Source: JBJHAX01 sp050480705
GTDB taxonomy: Bacteria; Actinomycetota; Nitriliruptoria; Nitriliruptorales; Nitriliruptoraceae
Direction of reading: 5' to 3'
DNA: 64,000 nt
Assembly: GCA_050480705.1 (NCBI GenBank)
Contig: JBJHAX010000002.1
Coordinates: forward strand, 62,001-126,000
In this document: positions 16,274 to 24,457 of the stretch, piece by piece
Numbering within the stretch: the first letter of the stretch is position 1
Layout: every line of letters begins with the position of its first letter
Position numbers and translations under genes: made by a program
The notes under the pieces: generated by a model
What the model was told of the DNA's origin: nothing
What the model saw: the letters and a program-made list of their open reading frames with translations, nothing else
The model's database searches: none

Positions 16274-16451
16274 GGATGCGTGGGATGGAGCGCATCCGGC
16301 GGTGGGAGAGCCGCCAATGGAGCGGGAGAGCGGTCGAGCGGATCCCGAGCGTTGCGCGGTGCCGGATGGGAGAGGGAGAGTCGGCTCCGCGCAAGTCTTC
16401 AGTTGTCAAGTCGGATGGCCGGGCGGTGGGAGATCCGCCGGATCGCATCCG
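16274..16451. ncRNA. candidate structured RNA: hairpins exposing GGGAGA (plus) or TCTCCC (minus) loops
   Basis: The gap between stop 16159 and start 16541 has no convincing gene but several hairpins. (A) 16274-16297, 7-bp stem, loop TGGGATGGAG. (B) 16298-16315, GGCGG/CCGCC with loop TGGGAGAG. (D) 16354-16392, ten pairs with one T-T mismatch, loop carrying GGGAGA twice. (E) 16422-16439, again GGCGG/CCGCC, loop TGGGAGAT, within an outer CGGAT/ATCCG pairing (16412-16416, 16447-16451). B and E are nearly the same element. If transcribed on the minus strand the loops are C-rich and complementary to ribosome-binding sites, as in C-rich-loop sRNAs. Strand and function are not established. Confidence 0.35.
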
Positions 16452-16499
16452 GTTCAGACCACTTGGATCGGGTTCCTACGATCGATGTCGTAGATTCCC

Positions 16500-16528
16500 T
16501 TCACCTTTGGCCTGACAACTGCTAATTT
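16500..16528 (+). promoter_or_regulatory. promoter of the MocR gene, probably leaderless, with flanking inverted repeats
   Basis: TTCACC (16500-16505), a 17-base spacer and TAATTT (16523-16528) fit a sigma-70-type promoter; transcription would begin around 16535-16541, at or near the ATG 16541, which has no ribosome site. TTGGC(C)TGA at 16507-16515 and TCAGCCAA at 16530-16537 form an inverted repeat spanning the -10 box. CTACGA/TCGTAG (16476-16493) is another, and TGACAACTG (16513-16521) has its exact inverse CAGTTGTCA at 16400-16408. These are candidate operators for the regulator itself. Confidence 0.55.
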
Positions 16529-16540
16529 ATCAGCCAATTC

Positions 16541-18076
16541 ATGGCGCGCAAGACACAGACCCCTAAATTTGGACTGCTATTGGACGTTCCAATCCGGGAA
16601 AGTGGCCCGCGGCTCGCCGAGATTCTCGCCGAGGCCGTCCGCGGCGACGGGCCGCTCTACCAACTGCTCGCCGACGCACTGAAACAGGCGATCGATCGCG
16701 GTGAGGTTCCGCTGGGCACCGTGCTGCCTCCCGAACGCTCGCTGGCGACCTCGCTCGCGGTCAGCCGCGCGACCGTCGTCGCCGCCTACGACCGTTTGAA
16801 GGCCGAAGGCTGGCTCGAAAGCCGGCGCGGGTCGGGGACCTGGGTCCGCCATCCCGACGAGAACGGCGAAGAGGGTTTCGACGCCGTCGCGACCGGGCGC
16901 CTGTTCCTGTCGGTGGGAGAGATCCACGAGCGTTCCGGCACGGCCGATGACGGCGACGTCGATCTGGTGGAACTCTCGGTCGCCGCAGTGCAGGGCTCGT
17001 CGACCGTCAATGGCCTGCTCGCCAGCTTCAGCGCCGACGACGTGCAACGCCTCACCGCTCACCACGGCTACATCCCGCAGGGGCTGAGCGAACTGCGCGA
17101 TATCGTCGCCCAGCGTTTCGCCGAACGCGGGCTGGCGACCTCGGACGAACAGGTCATCGCAACCACCGGCGCGCACCAGGCGCTGTCGCTCGTCGCCCGC
17201 CAGGTCCTGCAGCCGGGCGACACCGTCCTGGTCGAAAGCCCCACGTTTCCCGGCGCGCTCGACGTCTTCCGCCGCTTCGGGGTCCGTGCCCTGCCCATTC
17301 CCGTCGACGAGTACGGGGCCCGAACCGATGTCGTGGCCGACCTGATCGCACGCACCGAACCGGTCATGATCTACGTCACACCGCACTTCCACAGCCCGAC
17401 CGGCGCGGTGATGCCCCGCGAACGCCGCCGCGAACTCGGGCGCCTCGCCGCCGACGCCGGCGTGGTCGTCGTCGAGGACCAGGCGCTCGCTGAGGTCGCC
17501 ATCGACGACATCGACGTTCCCGAGTCCATCGCCGCGCTCGCTCCGGACGCGACGGTCCACACGATCGGGTCGACCGCCAAGCTGTTCTGGGCGGGCCTGC
17601 GTGTGGGATGGCTGCGCTCACCGATCGACTGGGCCGCGCGGATGCTGGCGACCAAGACCGTCGCCGACCTCGGATCGCCGCTGATCTCGCAGCTGCTTGC
17701 CGTGCGCCTGCTCGAACACGCCGAGACGATCCGTGAGGAACGCCGCAGCGAACTGCGAGCCGCGCGCGACCGGATGTGCGCGCACCTGGAGGCGATGCTG
17801 CCCGACTGGCACTGGCGCCGGCCGCCGGGGGGCCTGTCGCTGTGGGTGACGCTGCCGCACGGCAACGCCGACGAGTTCGCCGACCTTGCCCTGCGCAACG
17901 GCGTCTCGGTCATTCCCGGACCATCGCTGTCAGCCGATGAGGGCAACCGCCGGTCGCTGCGCATCGTGTTCGCGCGCAGCGAGCGCGACATCGACGAGGG
18001 TGTGCGTCGCCTGGCCACGGCCTGGGACGCCTACGCTCCCAGCACCGCACGTTCATCGGCGAGGCTGCTCGTCTGA
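16541..18076 (+). CDS. MocR-family regulator (GntR HTH fused to class I aminotransferase fold)
   Basis: A 511-residue protein. The winged HTH is at about 38-105 (GPLYQLLADALKQAIDRGEV, LPPERSLATSLAVSRATVVAAYDRL). The rest is a type I aminotransferase domain with the PLP lysine in GSTAKLFWAGLRVGW. MocR proteins sense PLP or an amino compound rather than catalyse. The next gene starts 13 bases after its stop, so the regulator heads a two-gene operon with the FrhB-like protein. The extended N terminus (about 35 residues before the HTH) is longer than usual, consistent with the leaderless ATG. Confidence 0.9.
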   Translation: MARKTQTPKFGLLLDVPIRESGPRLAEILAEAVRGDGPLYQLLADALKQAIDRGEVPLGTVLPPERSLATSLAVSRATVVAAYDRLKAEGWLESRRGSGTWVRHPDENGEEGFDAVATGRLFLSVGEIHERSGTADDGDVDLVELSVAAVQGSSTVNGLLASFSADDVQRLTAHHGYIPQGLSELRDIVAQRFAERGLATSDEQVIATTGAHQALSLVARQVLQPGDTVLVESPTFPGALDVFRRFGVRALPIPVDEYGARTDVVADLIARTEPVMIYVTPHFHSPTGAVMPRERRRELGRLAADAGVVVVEDQALAEVAIDDIDVPESIAALAPDATVHTIGSTAKLFWAGLRVGWLRSPIDWAARMLATKTVADLGSPLISQLLAVRLLEHAETIREERRSELRAARDRMCAHLEAMLPDWHWRRPPGGLSLWVTLPHGNADEFADLALRNGVSVIPGPSLSADEGNRRSLRIVFARSERDIDEGVRRLATAWDAYAPSTARSSARLLV

Positions 18077-18089
18077 CCAAGGGAGCGGC

Positions 18090-19232
18090 ATGACCGACAC
18101 GCCCACAGCCAACGGCCACGCACACTGGCGGGAGCTCTACCACGAGGTCGTCGACACCGGTCTGTGCACCGGCTGCGCGGCCTGCGTGATGGCCTGCCCC
18201 CGCGACGTGCTCGGCTACACCGACGGCTTCCTGCCCATCCAGATCGGCGAGGGCATGGACGTCGACCAGTGCGTCATCGGTGACCGCGGCTGCGACATCT
18301 GCACGCGCGCCTGTCCACGCTTCCGTGCCTGGGAATCCGACGCGGACATGGCGCTGTTCGGGCGCGAACGCGATCCAGAGACCGAACCCCACGGCGTCGC
18401 ACGCACGATGCTGCTGGCGCGTGCCAGCGAGTCGGCGATCGCCGAGGCCGGCCAGGACGGCGGCCTGGTGACCGCGCTGATCACCTGGGGGCTTGCCAAC
18501 GACCTCATCGACGGCGCGCTCGCCTCACGGATCGAGACGACCGAGCGAGGAGCGTTCGATTCCGTCCCGACGGTCATCACCACCCCCGACGAGGCCCGCG
18601 AGGCAGCCGGCTCGCGCTACACCTACGCCGCCACGCCACTTGCGATGGCCGAGGCCGAAGAACGCGGCCTGCGTCGCCTGGCACTGGTCGGCATGAGCTG
18701 CCAGGCGTCGATCAACGGCACCATCGAAGCCCGAGGCGTCAACAAGTACCGGCGCAAGATCGCGCTCACCCTCGGGCTGATGTGCTCGAAAACGTTCACC
18801 TACGAAGGGCAGCGCGAGGTGCTGGCCGGCCACGGCGTCGACATCGAAGACGTCGCGAAAGTCGACATCAAGGGACGCATGTTCGTGTCGACGACCGACG
18901 GCCGTGACCTCGAGATCCCCCTCAAGGAACTCCATCCCCACACGCGTCCGGGATGCCAGCTGTGCCCGGACTTCGCGGCGCAGCACGCCGACATCTCGTG
19001 CGGCGGCATCGGCGACAGTGACGGCTGGACGCTCACCGTCGTTCGTACGGCACGGGGTGAGCAGTGGATCACCGACGCTGTCGACGCGGGCGCGATCGAG
19101 GTGCGTCCCGCCGACGAGGACCCCGCGGCGCTGCGGCTGCTGGACCGGCTGTCGGCCGCCTCACGCAAACGCTGGCCGGGCGACGACCTTCCTGAGGCGC
19201 ACCGCTCACCCGGCATCAGGCCGACGGTTTGA
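18090..19232 (+). CDS. coenzyme F420 hydrogenase/dehydrogenase beta-subunit (FrhB) family protein
   Basis: A 380-residue protein. An N-terminal ferredoxin-like motif CTGCAACVMACPRDV and a further CDICTRACP segment supply [4Fe-4S] ligands; the FrhB N and C domains follow (QDGGLVTALITWGL, LVGMSCQASI, LGLMCSKTFTYEG), with additional Cys in PGCQLCPDF and ISCGGIGDSDGWT. Family members oxidise or reduce F420 or a similar flavin-type carrier using FAD and Fe-S clusters. The physiological donor is not evident; two ferredoxin genes lie just downstream on the opposite strand. ATG 18090 has GGGAG five bases upstream. Confidence 0.85.
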   Translation: MTDTPTANGHAHWRELYHEVVDTGLCTGCAACVMACPRDVLGYTDGFLPIQIGEGMDVDQCVIGDRGCDICTRACPRFRAWESDADMALFGRERDPETEPHGVARTMLLARASESAIAEAGQDGGLVTALITWGLANDLIDGALASRIETTERGAFDSVPTVITTPDEAREAAGSRYTYAATPLAMAEAEERGLRRLALVGMSCQASINGTIEARGVNKYRRKIALTLGLMCSKTFTYEGQREVLAGHGVDIEDVAKVDIKGRMFVSTTDGRDLEIPLKELHPHTRPGCQLCPDFAAQHADISCGGIGDSDGWTLTVVRTARGEQWITDAVDAGAIEVRPADEDPAALRLLDRLSAASRKRWPGDDLPEAHRSPGIRPTV

Positions 19233-19310
19233 TCGATCGCACGAACCTGCGAATGCGGCTGACGCGACCCGTGCCCAGTCCCCGCTGATCCCCCGCGTGT
19301 GGCGAGCGGC

Positions 19311-19637
19311 TCAGGCGATCTCGTAGGTCGAGATCTTGGGATGGTCGACGTTGGTCGCACCGACCTCGGATGCGCCACCCGGCGCGCCGAGACCGGTCAC
19401 CGAGCCCTCGAAGAACTCGGCGTTGACCGCGGTGAATTCGTTCCATTCGGGCGGCACGTCGTCGGCGTAGAAGATCGCCTCCACGGGGCACGCCGGCTCA
19501 CATGCCGCGCAGTCGATGCACTCGGTCGGGTGGATGTAGAGCATCCGCTCGCCCTCGTAGATGCAGTCGACGGGACACTCCTCGACGCAGGCGGTGTCCT
19601 TGACGTCCACGCACGGCTCCGCGATGACGTACGTCAC
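19311..19637 (-). CDS. 7Fe ferredoxin (3Fe-4S/4Fe-4S), second tandem copy
   Basis: A 108-residue bacterial-type ferredoxin starting with GTG at 19637 (GGAGG 7 bases upstream). The N-terminal half has CVDVKDTACVEECPVDC and CIDCAACEPACP, enough for one 3Fe-4S and one 4Fe-4S cluster; the C-terminal part ends in a conserved tail (GAPGGASEVG). It starts three bases from the end of the upstream ferredoxin gene and is clearly a paralogue of it: 85 bases are identical between them. The electron partner is unknown. Confidence 0.93.
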   Translation of the reverse strand: MTYVIAEPCVDVKDTACVEECPVDCIYEGERMLYIHPTECIDCAACEPACPVEAIFYADDVPPEWNEFTAVNAEFFEGSVTGLGAPGGASEVGATNVDHPKISTYEIA

Positions 19638-19918
19638 CTTCAGGCCTCCCAGGCCGCGATCTTGGGGTGGTCCTTGTCGACGGCACCGACGGTCGCGGCG
19701 CCACCGGGCGAGCCCAGGCCGGTCACGGAGTCCTCGAAGAACTCGGCGTTGATCGGCGTGAACTCCTTCCATTCGTCCGGCACGTCGTCCTCGTAGAAGA
19801 TCGCCTCGACCGGGCAGACCGGCTCGCACGCACCGCAGTCGATGCACTCGGTCGGGTGGATGTAGAGCATCCGCTCGCCCTCGTAGATGCAGTCGACGGG
19901 ACACTCCTCGACGCAGGC
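19508..19918 (-). repeat. 85-bp identical blocks in two adjacent ferredoxin genes
   Basis: Bases 19508-19592 and 19834-19918 are identical. They cover the cysteine-rich part of both ferredoxins, while flanking codons differ at synonymous and non-synonymous positions. This points to tandem duplication followed by gene conversion or strong local constraint. Confidence 0.95.
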
Positions 19919-19963
19919 CTTGTCCTTCACGTCGATGCAGGGCTCAGCGATGGTGTACGTCAA
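19640..19963 (-). CDS. fdxA: 7Fe ferredoxin FdxA-type, first tandem copy
   Basis: A 107-residue ferredoxin with the same cluster motifs as its neighbour (CIDVKDKACVEECPVDC, CIDCGACEPVCP). It starts with TTG at 19963, supported by AGGAGG eight bases upstream. In mycobacteria this protein type (FdxA/FdxC) feeds cytochromes P450 and other oxidoreductases. The two copies are in one operon, divergent from the Nudix gene, with roughly 170 bases of intergenic DNA upstream. Confidence 0.92.
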   Translation of the reverse strand: MTYTIAEPCIDVKDKACVEECPVDCIYEGERMLYIHPTECIDCGACEPVCPVEAIFYEDDVPDEWKEFTPINAEFFEDSVTGLGSPGGAATVGAVDKDHPKIAAWEA

Positions 19964-20135
19964 CGTCCGGACCTCCTGCGTCTGCGACCCCCGTCGGGGT
20001 CGCGCGCCGTTGCTGCGGGCATCCTAGTCGTCGCCCCTCGGCACCTTGTGCCATGTGTGCCCCACGGTACCTGCCTGTGCCACACCGCTGACAACCCGGC
20101 GAGTACGGTCACGCTACGACGACACGAGGGCAGCC

Positions 20136-20885
20136 GTGGACCAAGCCCACACGCCCGCGATCGGCAAGGACCACCGCTACGCGCGCCGGGTGGGTCCCGA
20201 CGACCTCGGCCAGCGCGTTTCGGTGCGCCACCTCGTCGACGATGCCGAACGGGGCCAAACGCCCACCGATACGGTCGGGCGCCTGATCGGCATCGATGAC
20301 GAGATGCTGCTCATCGTCGACCGCGAAGCGCGACTGCGCGTCGTTCAGACCAGCCGCGTGCTCGCCTCCAGGGTCGTGCCCGAACATCCCAGGCTCCCGC
20401 CCGAACCGCACGTGGGAACACGCGAGGTGCCACTGGTGCGCCACGCCGGGCGGATACTGCTGTTCGACCGTGACGAGCGCGTGCTGCTCATCGCACACCT
20501 GCCGGGAGGAGGGCGCCGGGTCTGGACCGCCCCTGGCGGCGGCCTCGCTCGAGACGAGGACCACCGCACGGCCGCGATCCGCGAGGTGCGCGAGGAACTC
20601 GCCATCGACGTCGACGCCGGCGCCAGCGTCATGGAGCGCCGTGCCACGTTCGCGTTCCGCGGCGTGTGGATCGAGCAGCACGAACAATGGTTCCTCAGCC
20701 ACATCGACGCCTTCGATCCGGCCGACGCGCCGCTGGGCGACGCCGGGACGTCGACGGCAGCCTGGTGGACGGTCGACGAATTGCGCGCGACCGGCGACGG
20801 CCTCGGCCCTGCCACGCTCGCCGATCACGTCGCGGCGATCATCCGCGACGGGCCACCCGGCCAACCCTGGTTCGTCGACGAATGA
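20136..20885 (+). CDS. Nudix hydrolase with N-terminal regulatory-like domain
   Basis: A 249-residue protein. Residues about 1-90 form an accessory domain (RLIGIDDEMLLIVDREARLRVVQ). The Nudix domain follows, with an exact Nudix box: G-x5-E-x7-REVREEL. It should hydrolyse a nucleoside diphosphate linked to another group; the substrate is unknown. The N-terminal accessory domain is like that of some actinobacterial Nudix proteins with an acetyltransferase/MutT layout, but no acetyltransferase motif is seen. GTG start, ribosome site weak (GAGGG). Confidence 0.85.
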   Translation: MDQAHTPAIGKDHRYARRVGPDDLGQRVSVRHLVDDAERGQTPTDTVGRLIGIDDEMLLIVDREARLRVVQTSRVLASRVVPEHPRLPPEPHVGTREVPLVRHAGRILLFDRDERVLLIAHLPGGGRRVWTAPGGGLARDEDHRTAAIREVREELAIDVDAGASVMERRATFAFRGVWIEQHEQWFLSHIDAFDPADAPLGDAGTSTAAWWTVDELRATGDGLGPATLADHVAAIIRDGPPGQPWFVDE

Positions 20886-20936
20886 GTGGTGGCGCGCCGG
20901 ATGAGATGGGTCGCGACACCGCCGCCCGGCACCGTG

Positions 20937-22376
20937 TCACTCGGGGTCGGCCAGATCGCCGAGCCGGTGCACGAGCACGCGGTTGGTTCCGCCTTTGCCC
21001 CCCGGGATGCCCGACACGATCACGACCGTGTCGCCACGCTCGCCGTAGCGGTGCTCGTAGCAGGTCAGCTCGGCCGCGCGAATCAGGTCGAGCGAATGGT
21101 CCTTCATCGGCACCATGCGGCCGTCGGTCCCCCACATGAGGGCGAAACGGCGCAGCGAACGCTCGTCGGTCGTCAGCCCGATCACCGGCTGGTTGGGCCG
21201 GAACTTCGACACCAGCTGGACCGAGGCGCCTGAGAGGCTGAACACCAGGATGGCGGTGGCATCGACGTCGTCCGCGATCTGCTTCGCCGCCTTGGCCACG
21301 ACCCTCCCCAGGACCCGGCCCGTCACGGGCTCGACCGGACGAACCCGCTGCGAACTCGACTCGGCGACCTCGATGACCCGCGCCATCGTGCGGACCGCCT
21401 CCACCGGGTAGCGGCCAGCCGCTGTCTCGCCCGACAGCATCACGGCGTCGGAGCCGTCGAAGATCGCGTTGGCGACATCGGACGCCTCGGCGCGTGTCGG
21501 GCGGGGGCTGCGAACCATCGACTCGAGCATCTCGGTGGCGGTGATCACCGGGCGGCTCTCACGATTCGCGAGGTCGATGATCTCCTTCTGGATCGCAGGA
21601 ACCCGTTCGGGGCCGATCTCCACACCGAGGTCACCGCGCGCCACCATCACCGCATCGGTGACCGCCATGATCCCTTCGACGTTGTCGACCGCCTCGGGTC
21701 GCTCCATCTTGCTCACGATCGGCTGCACACCACCGAGCGCACGCACGTGGTCACGCAGTTCGACGACGTCGTCGGGCCGTCGCACGAACGACAGTGCGAT
21801 CCAGTCGACTCCGATGTCGACCATCGCGCGGACGTCGTCGCGGTCCTTGTCGGTCAGGCTCGTCGCCGAGACCCGCACCCCCGGGAGGTTCACACCCTTG
21901 CGTGACGTCGCGACACCGCCGACGACGACGCGGGCAAGGACACGGTCGCCGTCGACTTCGGCGACGACCAGGCGCAGCAAGCCGTCGTCGACGAGTACCA
22001 GCGCGCCGGGTTCGACGTCCTTTGCGAGGTGCTCGTAGACCACCGGCAGGATCGGTCGATCATCGTCGCGGTAGGCGGCGAGCTCCTCGACGCCGCCGAC
22101 GAGGACGACCTCGCCGCCGTCGGCGAGCTCGACGCCGCCGTCGGGCAGCTGGCCGAGCCTGATCTTCGGACCTTGCAGGTCGCCGAGGCTGCCCACGTTG
22201 CGGCCCAGGTCGGCGGCGATCTCGTGGACGCGGGCGAGTGACGCCGCGTGCTGCTCGTGCGTGCCGTGCGAGAAATTCAGCCGCACAACGTCGATGCCGG
22301 CGGTGATCGCAGCACGCAGCACGTCGGGGTCGTCGAGGGCTGGGCCCAGCGTGGCGACGATCTTTGCGCGACGCAC
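20937..22376 (-). CDS. pyk: pyruvate kinase
   Basis: A 479-residue enzyme that makes pyruvate and ATP from phosphoenolpyruvate. The sequence starts RRAKIVATLGPA, then RLNFSHGTHEQH, the GDLQGPKIR loop, the catalytic SKMERPEAVDN lysine/glutamate region, VARGDLGVEIG and VITATEMLESM; the C-terminal allosteric domain is complete. GTG 22376 is selected because GAGGAG lies four bases upstream and it matches family starts; an ATG at 22400 is possible. Single gene, convergent with the Nudix gene. Confidence 0.96.
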   Translation of the reverse strand: MRRAKIVATLGPALDDPDVLRAAITAGIDVVRLNFSHGTHEQHAASLARVHEIAADLGRNVGSLGDLQGPKIRLGQLPDGGVELADGGEVVLVGGVEELAAYRDDDRPILPVVYEHLAKDVEPGALVLVDDGLLRLVVAEVDGDRVLARVVVGGVATSRKGVNLPGVRVSATSLTDKDRDDVRAMVDIGVDWIALSFVRRPDDVVELRDHVRALGGVQPIVSKMERPEAVDNVEGIMAVTDAVMVARGDLGVEIGPERVPAIQKEIIDLANRESRPVITATEMLESMVRSPRPTRAEASDVANAIFDGSDAVMLSGETAAGRYPVEAVRTMARVIEVAESSSQRVRPVEPVTGRVLGRVVAKAAKQIADDVDATAILVFSLSGASVQLVSKFRPNQPVIGLTTDERSLRRFALMWGTDGRMVPMKDHSLDLIRAAELTCYEHRYGERGDTVVIVSGIPGGKGGTNRVLVHRLGDLADPE

Positions 22377-22491
22377 GGGACTCCTCGTTGTCGGTGTCAT
22401 GCCTGCCCCGCTCGCGGACCAGGCCGGGCTCCGGCGACGTCGGGTGCGCCACCATCGTAGAGGTGTCGACCCATCCATCGGGCGAAGACGT

Positions 22492-23574
22492 TCACAGGTC
22501 GTCGTCGGGATCCGCGACCGGTCCGGCGCCCACCGGGTCGAGCGGGTCGCGTGTTCCGGCGACGATCTCGTCGATCACGGCGCCGACGGCCGCGTTGACA
22601 CCCGCCGGGGTGCCTTCTCCGAAGCGCAGGACGAACACCCCCTGCTCGAGGCCGAGCTCGATCGGCGCGGGCTGGTCACGCTCCAGCAGACGGTCGACGG
22701 GTCCGCGCAACAACCGGTTCCACAGGATCCGCCAGCTGACGACGACGGCGTCTCTGCCGAGCTCGTCGACCAGCTCGTCGGGAACGACCACCAGCGCCCC
22801 GGCGTCGATGGCCGCCTCGGCGAGTTCGATCGCGTCGGGACGTGAACCGATGACCACGACGCCTGCACCGCGGTCGACCGCGTCGGCGATCGACGCGGCC
22901 GGCTCGAGATCCAGGTCACGTTCGACGAGGTCGGTGCCGGCGAGCGCAGCGCGCAGACCGTCATCGAAGCGGCCCCGTTCGAGCTCGTGGCTCGACAGCG
23001 CGACCGCGACCGCTGCGGGATCGGCCGCCTGTGCGGCCGCTGCCCCCACGACGTGGCCGAGTTGCTCGGTGCGCAGCACGACGAGGTCGAATCCTTCTGG
23101 TTCTTCAACGCCCAGCGTCGCGGTGACCATCGCGCAGAAGCGTTGGGTGGGCAGCTGGGCGCGCAGCTCGCGCATGACACCGGACATCCCCGGCGTCATC
23201 GCGCAGGTGAGATCGGCGCGGCCGTGTGCGAGGAAGCGGGCGAGGTCAGGGGCGAACACCTGCTCGTCGGGCACCTGCAGGCGAATCTCGCGCACCCCGG
23301 GCTGGCTCATGACACGAACGAGCGCGAGTTCGCTTCTGATCTCGTCGATGGTTGCGGGGTGCAGGACATCGGACGGTGGCAGCACGACCCCGACCGACAA
23401 CCCTGCCGGGGCTGAGGAAACATCGCGCTCACCCCCTGCGGCATCGACCGGCGGTTCGGCAGCGTCGTTCGCCGGCGCATCTGCGCACGCCACGAGCAGC
23501 ATCAGGACAGCGACGGCCCCCGTACAACGGCGCGCAACGGTCCGACCGGCCCGATGTGAGCGGCGCCCGACCAT
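22492..23574 (-). CDS. BMP/Med-type substrate-binding lipoprotein
   Basis: A 360-residue exported protein: basic N terminus, hydrophobic helix and a lipobox Cys (LLVACADAP), then a periplasmic-binding-protein-like fold. Segments such as FLAHGRADLTCAMTPGMSG, FDLVVLRTEQLGHVVGAAAA and GAGVVVIGSRPDA resemble the Bmp (purine nucleoside) family. No permease or ATPase genes accompany it, so it may serve as an orphan receptor. AGGAGG lies four bases before the ATG at 23574. Divergent from upp, with 222 bp between. Confidence 0.75.
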   Translation of the reverse strand: MVGRRSHRAGRTVARRCTGAVAVLMLLVACADAPANDAAEPPVDAAGGERDVSSAPAGLSVGVVLPPSDVLHPATIDEIRSELALVRVMSQPGVREIRLQVPDEQVFAPDLARFLAHGRADLTCAMTPGMSGVMRELRAQLPTQRFCAMVTATLGVEEPEGFDLVVLRTEQLGHVVGAAAAQAADPAAVAVALSSHELERGRFDDGLRAALAGTDLVERDLDLEPAASIADAVDRGAGVVVIGSRPDAIELAEAAIDAGALVVVPDELVDELGRDAVVVSWRILWNRLLRGPVDRLLERDQPAPIELGLEQGVFVLRFGEGTPAGVNAAVGAVIDEIVAGTRDPLDPVGAGPVADPDDDL

Positions 23575-23796
23575 CGTTCCTCCTCGAGCCGTCCCGTCAT
23601 CTCGCCAACGCCCGTGCGGCCAGCGACCCGTGTGTGCCGGGGTGCGTAGCACGACACACTCGGTCCCGCTTCCCACAGGCCTTCGTTTCGGTCTTCTCGG
23701 CTGCGCTTGCGGGAACGTGTCGTCGGACGCAAGGCTACGGTCACCGCCGCATGTGCTGCGATGTCCGTTGTGCCGGCCCGTGAGAACGGAGCGCCC

Positions 23797-24423
23797 GTGT
23801 CCCGCGTCACCGTCCTCGATGATCCGGTCGCAGGCACACAGCTCGCGTCACTGCGCAACGCGTCGACCACACCGGAGCATTTCCGTCACCACGCCCAGCG
23901 CCTCGGTGCGATGCTCGCCTTGCGTGCGGTCAAGGACCTTCCCGCCACGCACGGCGAGGTGGCCTCACCGCTCGCCTCCGCCCCGACGGTGCTGCCCGGA
24001 CGCACGATCGTGGCGGTGCCCGTGCTGCGGGCCGGGCTCGGACTGCTCCCCGGCGTCCACGACGTGCTGCCGACCGCCCTGGTCGGAATGATCGGCCTCG
24101 AACGCGACGCGCAGACGTTGCAGGCGCGCCGCTACTACTTCAAGGTCCCGCCGCTGGACGGAACCTGGGTGCTCGTGCTCGAACCGATGCTGGCCACCGG
24201 CGGTTCGGCGTCGGACGCGGTGCATGCACTCGACGCGCACGGCGCCGAGCAGGTCACGGTCCTGTCGGTCGTCGCGACACAGCAGGGCGTCGACCGTGTG
24301 CTCGACGACAACCCGGGGGTGCGTGTCATCACGGCCGCGATCGATCCGAAGCTCGACGCCAACGGATACATCGTCCCCGGGCTGGGCGACTTCGGCGACC
24401 GCCTGTTCGGCACGCCCCACTGA
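23797..24423 (+). CDS. upp: uracil phosphoribosyltransferase
   Basis: A 208-residue enzyme of the usual family length that makes UMP from uracil and PRPP. The PRPP-binding loop is LEPMLATGGSASDAV, preceded by VPVLRAGLGLLPGV, and the uracil-binding C terminus reads GYIVPGLGDFGDRLFGT. GTG 23797 has GGAG five bases upstream; a longer in-frame start at 23761 lacks such support. A TACGGT box lies at 23736-23741. Convergent with mca. Confidence 0.95.
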   Translation: MSRVTVLDDPVAGTQLASLRNASTTPEHFRHHAQRLGAMLALRAVKDLPATHGEVASPLASAPTVLPGRTIVAVPVLRAGLGLLPGVHDVLPTALVGMIGLERDAQTLQARRYYFKVPPLDGTWVLVLEPMLATGGSASDAVHALDAHGAEQVTVLSVVATQQGVDRVLDDNPGVRVITAAIDPKLDANGYIVPGLGDFGDRLFGTPH

Positions 24424-24457
24424 CCGTGGCCCCGCAGCCCGGCGCATCGTCGCTGCG

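Noticed and set aside
22376..22478. Upstream start for pyruvate kinase
   Set aside because: The extra residues are not part of the family N terminus, and the GTG at 22376 has a strong ribosome site and matches the usual RR-x-KIV start.
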